Of a DNA stretch of 64,000 bases, positions 1 to 8,285 are shown in pieces. This DNA is from Nitrospirota bacterium (GTDB taxonomy: Bacteria; Nitrospirota; Thermodesulfovibrionia; Thermodesulfovibrionales; Magnetobacteriaceae), in the NCBI GenBank assembly GCA_015233015.1, contig JADFYO010000005.1, positions 1-64,000 on the forward strand, in the 5' to 3' direction. Each line of letters begins with the position of its first letter. The first letter of the stretch is position 1. Below the pieces are notes generated by a model that saw only the letters and a program-made list of their open reading frames with translations, had not been told where the DNA came from and did no database searches. The position numbers and the translations under genes are program-made.

Positions 1-61
1 GCTCTGACACCTTCTCTGTAAGCTCTTTATTCTTATCAGTTATTTGCTCCATTCCCTTCAT
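1..61 (-). CDS. Partial gene running off the left edge, unknown product
   Basis: An ATG at 61 to 59 on the minus strand opens a frame with no stop to the window edge: about 20 residues, charged and Glu/Lys rich (M-K-G-M-E-Q-I-T-D-K-N-K...). It is not recognisable as a family. A good promoter lies directly upstream and supports a real start. The predicted transcription start falls at or next to the ATG, so the mRNA may be leaderless. There is too little sequence to say more. Confidence 0.35.
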   Translation of the reverse strand, partial: MKGMEQITDKNKELTEKVSE

Positions 62-97
62 TTGTATAGTTATACAATCTATATTTGCTTTTGTCAA
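59..97 (-). promoter_or_regulatory. Sigma-70 type promoter overlapping a 16-bp palindrome
   Basis: On the minus strand TTGACA (97-92) and TATAAC (74-69) are 17 bp apart, a near-consensus promoter. The -10 box lies inside a palindrome at 62-77, TTGTATA-N2-TATACAA, which ends next to the start codon. That is the usual place for an autoregulatory operator. The binding protein is unknown. Confidence 0.6.
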
Positions 98-128
98 CAA
101 CTTTTTTTGTATGTGTCATTTTTTATGC

Positions 129-2054
129 GTGAACGGTTACAAAATATCGGACTATTACGCCGGTGCCGGCGGCGTCTGGCAAAGCGGTATATATAGCGTA
201 ACATACGGTGGCGGCAGCGCAGGCAGCATTAGCATTGACACAAGAAATTTAAGCCTTACTAATGCCGGCATTATTAGTAATTCTGCACTAAAGGGCAGCT
301 CCGGCAATGCCGGCAATACCATGATACAGGTATCGAATTCCACTGATATCTCAGACTATTACGCCGGTGCCGGCGGCGTCTGGCAAAGCGGTATATATAG
401 TGTAACATACGGTGGCGGCAGTGCTGGCAGTATCGGCATTGTCACAACTGATTTAAGTCTTACGAATACCGGCGTCATCAGCACTTCGGCACTAAAAGGC
501 AGCTCCGGCAACGCCGGCAATATCGACATAAAGGCCTCCGGTTCCACTAATATATCAGGCTATTACATTGGCGGCGATACCATTTATCAAAGCGGTATAT
601 ATAGCGTAACATACGGTGGCGGCAGCGCAGGCAGTATTAACGTTGACACAAGAAATTTAAGTCTTACCAATGCCGGCATTATTAGTAATTCTGCATGGGT
701 GGGCAGTACCGGCAATGCAGGTAACATCAATATAAAGGCGGCAGACGCTATCGAGATATCAGACTATTATGCCGGCCTGGACGGCGTTTATCCAAGCGGT
801 ATATACAGCCTGACATATGGTGGCGGCAACGCCGGAGGTATTAATATTGAAACAACAAATTTAAGCCTCGCCAATGCCGGTATGGTAAGCACTTCTGCAC
901 TAAAGGGCAGTTCCGGCAATGCCGGCAATATCGACATAATGGCGTCAGATTCAATTTATATATCAGGTTATTACGCCGGTTCCGACGGCGTCTGGCAAAG
1001 CGGTATCTATAGTGTAATATACGAAAAAGGCAGCGCGGGCAGCATTAATATCGAGACAAAGAATTTAAGGCTTGCCAATGCCGCCATCATTAGTACTTCA
1101 ACACTAGGCGGGAGCTATGGGAATGCCGGCAATATTACGGTAAAGGCATCGGACGCTATCGATATATCAGGCTATTACGCCGACGCAGATATTCTTTATT
1201 CGAGCGGTATATATAGTGTAACATACGGTGTCGGCAGCGCCGGCAGCATTAATATTGAGACAAACAATTTAAATCTTTCCGATACCGGCAGGATTAGTAC
1301 CTCGGCAAGACCGGGAAGCTCCGGCAACGGGGGCAATATTACGATAAGGGCATTTGATTCTATCGATATATCGGACTATTTCGATACCGGTCAAATAGTT
1401 TACTCAAGCGGTGTTTATAGTGAAACATATGGAGGCGGCAACGCCGGCGATATAAATGTTATGACGAACAATCTAAGTCTGGCCAATGCCGGTAAAATAA
1501 GCACCTCGGCAGACTCGACTACCGGCAGCGCTGGCAACATTAAGATTAAAGCGGATGCCCTGCTTCAGATGAGTGGTGGAGATATAGCGACATCCTCGAA
1601 ATATACAACTGGCGGCAACATCGATATAATCGCTGCTGACGTGCGCCTTTACAACGAAAGCGGCATAACCTCAAACGTAAGCAAGGGAAAGGACAAGGGC
1701 GGCAGCATTACGATTTCAGCTGCCACGCTCTGCGTCCTTGACGATAGTGCAATCTCCGCAGATGCCGACATCGGATATGGCGGTGATATTACAATAAATG
1801 CCGGCACCGTGTTTATGTGGAATTTAGATAGAGCGCTGCACGCATCCTCGGCAATTTCCGGGCAAAGCGGGACAATTACTATACACTCACCCCTTACGGA
1901 CCTCTCCGGCTCTATGGTTGCTTTGACCCCAAGGTATCTCAACGCCGACAGACTACTTCCCGAAAGCTGTCAGGCCAGGAGAAGAAGTAAAGGCTCATTT
2001 GTAATCAGAGGACTGGGAAATCTCTCCCCACGCAACAGCATGTTTTCGTTTTGA
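129..2054 (+). pseudogene. 5'-truncated filamentous-haemagglutinin-like secreted protein (TpsA type)
   Basis: The reading frame encodes about 640 residues of Gly/Ser/Asn-rich beta-helix repeats and ends with a tail typical of two-partner-secretion exoproteins (a single Cys in L-P-E-S-C-Q-A-R, then S-F-V-I-R-G-L-G). Family members carry an N-terminal haemagglutination domain and a Sec signal; both are missing. The frame is open leftward but the repeat homology begins abruptly near 129, next to an unrelated minus-strand promoter, so the first ATG (111) is unlikely to be a native start. Inference: a remnant of a larger surface adhesin exported by a TpsB outer-membrane partner that is not in this window, probably not made. 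Confidence 0.7.
150..1577 (+). repeat. Seven tandem 204-bp (68-codon) repeats
   Basis: The anchor I-S-[DG]-Y-Y/F recurs at 150, 354, 558, 762, 966, 1170 and 1374, exactly 204 bp each time, with no indel. Each unit encodes about 68 residues: a Y-Y-A-G...S-G-I-Y-S segment, a Y-G-G-G-S-A-G turn, an N-L-S-L strand and a G-S-S-G-N-A-G-N turn. After the seventh unit the period decays. Strict length conservation fits complete coils of a right-handed beta-helix. Confidence 0.9.
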
Positions 2055-2138
2055 TAACAGTCATTTTACACGTCATTATATGCCCTTATACTATGCAATG
2101 TCAGCGTTGAGCTTCTCTTAGTTCGTTCCCCTGATAAG

Positions 2139-2167
2139 TTGACAAGATTTTCTTAATGTGATACTGT
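2139..2167 (+). promoter_or_regulatory. Promoter shared with a paralogue 57 kb away
   Basis: TTGACA (2139-2144), 17 bp, TACTGT (2162-2167). The ATG of the gene is at 2174, seven bases after the -10 box, so transcription should start at the initiation codon (leaderless mRNA). The same promoter and about 60 bp around it recur on the minus strand at 59657-59685. Confidence 0.6.
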
Positions 2168-2173
2168 AAAGGC

Positions 2174-2452
2174 ATGAGTTTGATAACGATACCAAGGGTG
2201 TTAAGATAGAAGTTGGGAGAAGACGGCGTTGACGCGTTGCTTGCCGTATTCGGCGAAGTAAGCATCAACACACGCACTGATTTAGCAGCCAAGTCCGACA
2301 TAAAGGAAATGGCGACAAAAGACGACATAAAGGCTCTCCGCCAGGAAATAACGACAAAGTCTGACCTTGAAACCGTGGAATCTGCACTTGAGCTGAAGAT
2401 ATCCGAATCCAAAACAGATTCCATCAAGCTGTGTTGCTCAAATTCTTTTTAG
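2174..2452 (+). pseudogene. Coiled-coil protein gene interrupted by TAG
   Basis: Translation from 2174 gives M-S-L-I-T-I-P-R-V-L-R, then TAG at 2207, then an open frame K-L-G-E-D-G... to 2452 with a Lys/Asp/Glu-rich coiled coil (K-S-D-I-K-E-M-A-T-K-D-D-I-K). The first residues match the intact paralogue at 59297-59650 (M-S-V-I-T-I-P-R-S-I-R), so the frame is genuine and the stop is in-frame. The C-terminus diverges into a short Cys-containing tail where the paralogue has a membrane segment, so the gene is also 3' damaged. The family is small coiled-coil, often membrane-anchored proteins of unknown role. Confidence 0.65.
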
Positions 2453-2562
2453 TTAAATAAGTCCTCCACCGCCGCAGCGTACAAGTGATTAAGCCCGCTG
2501 AGCCAGATTGACCGATGTGCCTGCTTTATGATACAATTATTGTAAGCGAGGACGATAAATTC

Positions 2563-3054
2563 ATGAATAAAGTGGTTCGTGCGGCGATGTTAATATTGCT
2601 GTTTTCTGCGATTGTCCCTTTTCGGGCATATGCGCAAGACTCGTCTTTCACCCAGCAAGACAGAGACAGGCTGACCCGCCTTGAAGAAGGTTTAAAGGCT
2701 ACCAATCAGCGCATGGACGACGGGTTTAAGGCCCTCAACCAGCGCATTGACGATGTTAACCGTCGTATGGACGACGTAAACCATCGTATGGACGATGTTA
2801 ACCGTCACATGGACGACGGGTTTAACGCTTTAAATCGCCGGATAAGCGACTTATACGGGCTTATGTATGTACTGATTGGCGGGATGCTTACATTAGTGGG
2901 TTTTGTATTATGGGACAGACGTACCACGCTTGCCCCGGTTGTCAGAAAAAACAGGGAACTTGAAGAGCGGGGTGATAAAATCGAACGGGTATTAAAAGAA
3001 CTCGCCCTAAAAGATCCCAACGTAGCCGAGACCCTGAAACACGTCGGCCTTTAA
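2563..3054 (+). CDS. Secreted/membrane coiled-coil protein with MDDVNRR heptads
   Basis: The chosen start is 2563 (M-N-K-V-V-R-A), because a signal peptide follows at once: a basic start, the hydrophobic A-M-L-I-L-L-F-S-A-I-V and A-Y-A-Q-D as a probable cleavage site. The frame is open upstream to 2515 but those 16 residues would bury the signal. Residues about 30-90 form a coiled coil of near-identical heptads (M-D-D-V-N-R-R and variants), made by 21-bp DNA repeats at about 2712-2820. A hydrophobic helix (L-M-Y-V-L-I-G-G-M-L-T-L-V-G-F) and a charged C-terminal tail follow. Function is not recognised; the topology suggests an envelope-anchored oligomer. Confidence 0.7.
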   Translation: MNKVVRAAMLILLFSAIVPFRAYAQDSSFTQQDRDRLTRLEEGLKATNQRMDDGFKALNQRIDDVNRRMDDVNHRMDDVNRHMDDGFNALNRRISDLYGLMYVLIGGMLTLVGFVLWDRRTTLAPVVRKNRELEERGDKIERVLKELALKDPNVAETLKHVGL

Positions 3055-3162
3055 AGTGTTACGCCTGCTGCCGCTTTATCGTAGTTGATTTTCGGCAACA
3101 CAGCGCGTTCAATGCTCCTTGCAAACAGCCCTCGATATTGGATAAAATAGTGCCAGAATATT

Positions 3163-3813
3163 ATGCAGCGTTCAGGTGCACTAAAGAGTTTTATCGAGAA
3201 GGCGGCGGGCGTGCCCATCGACCTTACTATCACTGATAATTCTAAGAGCATGTTATCTCTCAGGCATGGTCATAAGGGGGATGTGCATGTCCGCATTCAT
3301 CGTATGTTTTTAGACGCCGGGGCCGCCGTAATCCAAGAGATTGCGAATTTTATCAAAAACCGGAGGAACAAGACCCCGCTTACCCGGGAGTTTATCAGGG
3401 AGAACCATAGCGCCATCGAAATACCTCCCAAAAGACGCGCCGTTACCAGCTCTGAGGGGAAATATCATAATCTCAAACTCATTTACGAGGCCATCAACGA
3501 AGAGTATTTTAACGGTCAGCTCGCCCTTGACATCACCTGGGGCAGGAGGCAGACAAAGACCGTTTACCGAAAGAGACGGCTTGGCAGCTATGACAGTACA
3601 GGCAGTCTGATACGAATACATCCCGCTCTCGATAAGTCTAACGTGCCGCGATATTTCATCGAATACGTGGTATATCACGAAATGCTGCACGCAGCCCTCG
3701 GCATTCAAGTGAAAAATGGCAGACGCTCTATCCACGGCAGAGAGTTTAAACGCAGGGAACGGCTATTCAGGGATTTCGACAGGGCGGATGAATTTCTGAA
3801 ATATAAGCTCTGA
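3163..3813 (+). CDS. SprT-like zinc metalloprotease-fold protein
   Basis: 216 residues. The C-terminal half carries a zinc-protease signature: H-E-M-L-H at 172-176 (two His ligands and the catalytic Glu), preceded by Y-V-V-Y and followed by a third possible ligand, H191, in S-I-H-G-R-E-F. The segment L-I-Y-E-A-I-N-E-E-Y-F-N (107-118) is typical of the start of SprT domains. The N-terminal 95 residues are unassigned. SprT/Spartan relatives in eukaryotes cleave DNA-protein crosslinks; most bacterial ones are uncharacterised. Start is ATG at 3163 with only a weak ribosome-binding site, so the N-terminus is uncertain. It converges tail to tail with the ferredoxin gene, with no gap. Confidence 0.75.
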   Translation: MQRSGALKSFIEKAAGVPIDLTITDNSKSMLSLRHGHKGDVHVRIHRMFLDAGAAVIQEIANFIKNRRNKTPLTREFIRENHSAIEIPPKRRAVTSSEGKYHNLKLIYEAINEEYFNGQLALDITWGRRQTKTVYRKRRLGSYDSTGSLIRIHPALDKSNVPRYFIEYVVYHEMLHAALGIQVKNGRRSIHGREFKRRERLFRDFDRADEFLKYKL

Positions 3814-3999
3814 TTATAAATGAATGGCGTGAACGGGGCAGTTTTCCTCGGCGGCCTCGCAGCACCCGGCGTAGTCACAGGCGTCAGGGTCTATGACCTG
3901 CGATTTGCCGATGGCCTCATCGACAAAAAAGACCGCCGGGCATATCTCCTCGCACCTTCCGCACCCTATACATGTATCTTCGTCAACCTCTACGTGCAT
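3814..3999 (-). CDS. 4Fe-4S ferredoxin
   Basis: About 61 residues from the start M-H-V-E-V-D-E-D-T-C. A C-I-G-C-G-R-C-E-E-I-C-P motif gives three ligands plus a Cys followed by Pro; a later C-P-V-H-A-I supplies the fourth ligand. This is the single-cluster bacterial ferredoxin pattern, with two extra Cys (A-G-C-C) between. A frame extending to 4053 exists, but the family begins right at the V-D-x-D-x-C strand, so 3999 is preferred; no clear Shine-Dalgarno is seen. Role: small soluble electron carrier. Its partner is not apparent from the neighbours. Confidence 0.85.
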   Translation of the reverse strand: MHVEVDEDTCIGCGRCEEICPAVFFVDEAIGKSQVIDPDACDYAGCCEAAEENCPVHAIHL

Positions 4000-4023
4000 G
4001 ATGTTTAATATAGCATAAACAGG

Positions 4024-4056
4024 GGATTGCCCGCTCAGGTTTTTTTCGGGCAATCC
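4024..4056. terminator. Strong hairpin between the GH13 gene and the ferredoxin gene
   Basis: GGATTGCCCG and CGGGCAATCC form a perfect 10-bp stem around a 13-base loop. It lies downstream of the minus-strand GH13 gene and just upstream of the ferredoxin start. No T run follows on either strand, so it may be an attenuator or mRNA-stability element rather than an intrinsic terminator. Confidence 0.4.
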
Positions 4057-4122
4057 ACGATACTGTGCAGTTTTGAGTTCACAATTTTAACAGGGTCTTG
4101 CCCTGCACGCGCCACATGAAGT

Positions 4123-5967
4123 TTATATCGACCATATGCGTCCGTAATAGCGTGGAATTTTTAAGTAGGTCAGCGCGTTGCTTGAGACGTTTTTAAGGTT
4201 ATCAAGCCCGTGCAGTTCCTCTGTGTAGTCGCCGTCTTTGGGAAATTTAAACGGTACCCATGGCTCGTTGCCGCTGAAGTTCAACGCGACAAGACTGAAT
4301 CTGCCCCCAAGTGCCCTCGAAAACATTAATACGCCATTTTTCTGATACTCCTCGAATTGGTTATAAAAGAAATAGTCTCCATTGAGGAACTGCTGCCTCG
4401 TCTTGCGTAGTTTTATGAGTTTTCTTACTAAAGAGATCGTCTGCTTTCCGTAATCGTCATAAAAATATTCCCATCTGATGGGGCGCATCATTCGAACCCT
4501 GCCCAGTCCATCGCCGACGACATAATAGTTCTCGCAAAACTCCTGCCCCTGCCATAACATGGGTATCCCTTTGGCCGTTAGAATTGCTATCAGGTACGGC
4601 TGTACCTTGTACCATAAACTCCGGTCTCCTTCTTTAAAGAGTTCGTTGTAATCCCTCGATATAGTCCCGAAGTTGCAGCAAAAACGCGAATGGTCATGGT
4701 TTTCGATATATTGAAATGCCGATTTACTTAGGGTGTCGGTATTTGCGGTAATGCTCTCAGGATAATCGAAAAGTCCCAGCTGCATACCCAACGGGTATAA
4801 GTCGCCACCTGCTGCCACGGCGTTTGAATTGTCAAATGTGATATTCTGCCATGTGCATGTAGAGTAGGTTTCCTTAAGTATTTCCTTGGGGGCCTCAAGC
4901 TGCTCCGCGCATTGTATAAGGTTCAACTGCCCGCCGCCGTTAAAGAATCTCTGGTAGTAGTCCACTCCCTTTGTACCCTTGACCTGCCGATAAGTATTGT
5001 ACACGAGATTGGCGTACCCGCTTCCCATAGAGCCGTTGTAGAATTCAGGAACGCAGTCGTAACGAAAACCATCGGCATGGTAACAATCCAGCCAGTGGTA
5101 GTTGACCGTATAGAAGAAGTCCTGCGTAATCTTCCGGTTAAAGTCGGTGGTGGCGCCGAAGAGTTGTTTGGCCGTTTTTCCCATGAAGGGGTTTTCGTGG
5201 TACTCCAATTTGTCATAAAGATATTTATACGGGAAATTGCCATCCGTATGGCCATATACGGAGTCAATCACGACAGCGATGTTTCTCTTGTGTGCCTCGT
5301 CTATGAATCGCTGAAAATCCTTTCGTTTGCCGAAACGTTCATCCACGCCAAAATAGCCAACCGGCATGTAGCCCCAGTCAACGACAAGTGCCACGTTTGA
5401 AACAGGCATTACCTCTATGCAGTTAATTCCAAGATCGACGAGATAATCAAGCTGGTCTATGGCGCTGTCAATAGTGCCTCTGAATTCCTGAATGTTCAGC
5501 TCATACACAATCAGCTCATTGAGGGCCGGCGTTTTATAGGTCTTTTCGTTGTTACTCCACTTGTAATTCTCATATCCCAGAGTAAAGGCCGAAAGACTGC
5601 CAACGCCGTATTCCCTTGCGTATGGATCGATAATCCAGTCAATATAGTCATTCGAGTGTGGCCTGTATAAACAGTAGCGGTAAACGTACCTGCCGGGCTG
5701 GCCCCATGCAGATTTAGGATTCGGCGCGCCAGCCGTGTTGACCGTTATCTGAGTTGACCAGTAATCGCTGTAATCCGGGTCGGGGCTATGGCTCAGGTCA
5801 AACTCCTTTGGTTGAATATCCTGAAGGAACTGATCGTTTTCATGGATTACCTTTACTGAGAGTCTGTAACCACTATCTGCCGATACCCACGGGAGAAACA
5901 CCCCAAACTGTATCTTTCCCTTCGACAACTCCTGCGTACCCAACTTATCAAGCGGTAGTAACTGCAT
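4123..5967 (-). CDS. GH13 alpha-amylase-family glycosidase/glucanotransferase
   Basis: 614 residues with all GH13 landmarks: an N-terminal beta domain (about 1-140), then the barrel with region I V-V-I-D-S-V-Y-G-H (D235, H240), nucleophile D304 in D-G-F-R-Y-D, acid/base E355 in Q-C-A-E-Q, and H424-D425 in E-N-H-D. The C-terminal beta domain contains an L-V-A-L-N-F strand. Layout resembles branching-enzyme-like or maltooligosyl-type enzymes acting on alpha-1,4-glucan; substrate cannot be fixed. There is no signal peptide, so it is cytosolic. GGGGAGGATGAG directly precedes the ATG. It is probably cotranscribed with the next GH13 gene upstream, separated by 58 bp. Confidence 0.85.
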   Translation of the reverse strand: MQLLPLDKLGTQELSKGKIQFGVFLPWVSADSGYRLSVKVIHENDQFLQDIQPKEFDLSHSPDPDYSDYWSTQITVNTAGAPNPKSAWGQPGRYVYRYCLYRPHSNDYIDWIIDPYAREYGVGSLSAFTLGYENYKWSNNEKTYKTPALNELIVYELNIQEFRGTIDSAIDQLDYLVDLGINCIEVMPVSNVALVVDWGYMPVGYFGVDERFGKRKDFQRFIDEAHKRNIAVVIDSVYGHTDGNFPYKYLYDKLEYHENPFMGKTAKQLFGATTDFNRKITQDFFYTVNYHWLDCYHADGFRYDCVPEFYNGSMGSGYANLVYNTYRQVKGTKGVDYYQRFFNGGGQLNLIQCAEQLEAPKEILKETYSTCTWQNITFDNSNAVAAGGDLYPLGMQLGLFDYPESITANTDTLSKSAFQYIENHDHSRFCCNFGTISRDYNELFKEGDRSLWYKVQPYLIAILTAKGIPMLWQGQEFCENYYVVGDGLGRVRMMRPIRWEYFYDDYGKQTISLVRKLIKLRKTRQQFLNGDYFFYNQFEEYQKNGVLMFSRALGGRFSLVALNFSGNEPWVPFKFPKDGDYTEELHGLDNLKNVSSNALTYLKIPRYYGRIWSI

Positions 5968-6025
5968 CTCATCCTCCCCAATATGTTTATTATGGTAATT
6001 TCACATTAAAGTGAAATCCTATCGT

Positions 6026-7999
6026 TCACCCACCGAAATCGCGCGCAAACACCAAGAGGCCGTTAGCCGGAAGCGTAATCACGGCGGAACAGGGCATATT
6101 ATCCCACGCCGTACCGTCTGCGTGGACGCCGCCGTTGTTGCCCTTACACTCTGGATTCGGGCGATTGTCGTAATAATCGCCGTTAAATATCTCCTGCCAC
6201 AATCCGTAACCGGGAAACCCTATGCGATAACCATAATATGTCAATTCGCTGAGGCTTACAACGACGACAACGTCCCTGCCACTATCAAGCCACCTGTGGA
6301 AGGCCACAACCCTATTGTCATTGTGGACATGAAACACATTTATATGCTCACCCCTCAGGGCAGGCTGCTTACGCCTGAGCCAGATTAAATCCCGTGCAAA
6401 AAAATGAAAATCGACCATATTTTTGTCTTGCCCGTCAACGCCGTTCCATCCCTCAACGCCGTCCCACCAAATCATATTACCCATATCACGATTACTGTCC
6501 GTCCAGAGTTTATCCTCGAGAAACTCCTGGCCCATAAAAACCATCGGAATGCCCGGCGCCGTCATCAATAGACCTGTTGCCACGCGCGCCCTGCTCCTGC
6601 CCCACCATAAGCGTGTGTTGTTGCCATCTGACAATTTCGCTATGCGATCTTCCGAATCGCTATGGTCTTTGTCGATTATATCGTGGTTTTCCAAACATTG
6701 AAATTGTTTCCACGCGGCAGGGTAACCTTGAAATGTATAGAGGGCGTCCCGCAAATTGTCCAGGTTGATGTTGCCATGTCCGCCGTAAGACGCTGTCTTT
6801 ATTACGTTGCGAACCTCTTCACGCAGCTTGTCACAATATCCGGCATCGAAGCCCATACCGGTTGGTGTGCTCAGAACGGCAAGGCATCTGTCCTTTTGGA
6901 AGTAGTTCCAGTACTCGGCGATTTTTATGGCATTGGGTTTTATGTAATTCAACGTATTTGTCAAATCCTGACAGAAGCTCCAGCCTCCGTTATTGTGAAT
7001 GTCCGTAACCTGATCGAAGCGAAAACCGTCAATGTGGTATTCGTCAATAAACATTCTGGCATTATCGATTAGAAATTGCCGTACCTGCGGGCGTGAAAAA
7101 TCAAATATAAAGCCGCCTGCAGGGCTGCCCACCGAGAAATAAATATTCGAGCTTCTATCGAAATCGCGAATGCACTCATCGTCACTGTCCCAACCAGCAC
7201 CGGCGTGGTTATATACCACATCCGCGATTACTGCCATGCCGTAAAGGTGGGCTATATCGATAAGCGTTTTAAGCTGGTTGGACTGGCTGCAAAGGTGAGC
7301 TTTATCCAGCGGCGGACAGTTTTTCTTAGACAGTAACTGATTGACGATGTTAAGGTAGCGGTCAAGGTCATCTCCATAGACACAGTAATCCATTTCGGGT
7401 GAGAATAGGTCGGTCTCGTTATAACCGAGGCTGGTCGTAGTCTCAAATTCAATAAAAGGCAAAGGCATCAGCGTGTTAACCCCAAGGTCGGCGAGATATT
7501 CTATACGGGATAGTACATCGAGGAATTTTGCGTTCCTGTTTTGCCTTATATCGTTGCCTTTTTCGTCCCTCGCGTAAAAAACGCCTATGTGAAATTGATA
7601 GATAATCATATCGTTAAAAGGAGGCGGTGTAAAGGACTGATATTTCCAGGGATATGAGTTGGGATTACGCAATATGCAGTTAGTACCAGCAGGGGGAATC
7701 TTCATTTCGAGTTCGCGCGCGTATGGGTCGCGCTTATAACCAGAGCCTTGCGGCCCGACTACCCAGAAACGATATAGGGTATCTTCTTTTACACCCGGGA
7801 AAAACCCCGTCCAGTGTCCATTGCCGGAATTAAAGACAAGCAAGTTTGCATCGTTTTTCAGAGCGGCATCCTTGTCGTTGTTAAAAACTACGTAAACCCA
7901 TTTCGCGCCTGGAGCCCATACGCGGAATGTTGCGCCGTTGGCGGCGATGGTTGCCCCCATCGGTGTGTTCCCTGAAATATTGTCCTGTTTTGCCGGCAT
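6026..7999 (-). CDS. GH13 enzyme with N-terminal CBM48 domain (glycogen branching/debranching type)
   Basis: 657 residues from M-P-A-K-Q-D-N. This start is chosen because GGAGGG lies 6 bases upstream; the frame runs 50 codons further but has no ribosome site there. Residues about 15-115 form a CBM48/E-set glycogen-binding domain (A-T-F-R-V-W-A-P-G-A). Catalytic barrel: D260-V-V-Y-N-H265, nucleophile D329 in D-G-F-R-F-D, E362 in I-A-E-Y-W, H439-D440. This order fits 1,4-alpha-glucan branching enzyme or isoamylase-like enzymes of glycogen metabolism; exact bond specificity cannot be read. With the neighbouring GH13 gene it forms a two-gene storage-polysaccharide unit on the minus strand. Confidence 0.85.
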   Translation of the reverse strand: MPAKQDNISGNTPMGATIAANGATFRVWAPGAKWVYVVFNNDKDAALKNDANLLVFNSGNGHWTGFFPGVKEDTLYRFWVVGPQGSGYKRDPYARELEMKIPPAGTNCILRNPNSYPWKYQSFTPPPFNDMIIYQFHIGVFYARDEKGNDIRQNRNAKFLDVLSRIEYLADLGVNTLMPLPFIEFETTTSLGYNETDLFSPEMDYCVYGDDLDRYLNIVNQLLSKKNCPPLDKAHLCSQSNQLKTLIDIAHLYGMAVIADVVYNHAGAGWDSDDECIRDFDRSSNIYFSVGSPAGGFIFDFSRPQVRQFLIDNARMFIDEYHIDGFRFDQVTDIHNNGGWSFCQDLTNTLNYIKPNAIKIAEYWNYFQKDRCLAVLSTPTGMGFDAGYCDKLREEVRNVIKTASYGGHGNINLDNLRDALYTFQGYPAAWKQFQCLENHDIIDKDHSDSEDRIAKLSDGNNTRLWWGRSRARVATGLLMTAPGIPMVFMGQEFLEDKLWTDSNRDMGNMIWWDGVEGWNGVDGQDKNMVDFHFFARDLIWLRRKQPALRGEHINVFHVHNDNRVVAFHRWLDSGRDVVVVVSLSELTYYGYRIGFPGYGLWQEIFNGDYYDNRPNPECKGNNGGVHADGTAWDNMPCSAVITLPANGLLVFARDFGG

Positions 8000-8149
8000 G
8001 ATCATCCCTCCAGTTATCTGATTATTAAGCGCTAAACTATGCGTCTTCCCAAGGTCTGGTATGGCCTGATAAATCTGGAATTGTTCTAACATATTTATTA
8101 TTATAATGTAAAGCAAAATTATTTCTGCATAAATATATGTCGTAAACAT

Positions 8150-8285
8150 AGAAATAAAATGTTACATTTATTACATAATATTAGATTTAATAATATAAAA
8201 TATTCTTATTATTCTAAGGATATATATAATATTTACATAAAACTAAAACAGGACACCCGGTGACAGGGAAAACTTCCGGCCGGTT
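8150..8285. promoter_or_regulatory. AT-rich divergent intergenic region
   Basis: 136 bp separating the leftward GH13 pair from the rightward priA-like gene. It is very AT-rich (runs such as TTTAATAATATAAAATATTC) and has several -10-like TATAAT variants in both orientations, but no -35/-10 pair stands out. It must supply promoters for both directions. Confidence 0.35.

Noticed and set aside
111-128. ATG at 111 as the native start of the adhesin
   Set aside because: The codons before about 129 are not repeat-like, encode no signal peptide and lie in the promoter region of the opposite gene.
150-1577. CRISPR or other DNA-level array
   Set aside because: Units are 204 bp, in frame and encode conserved protein repeats.
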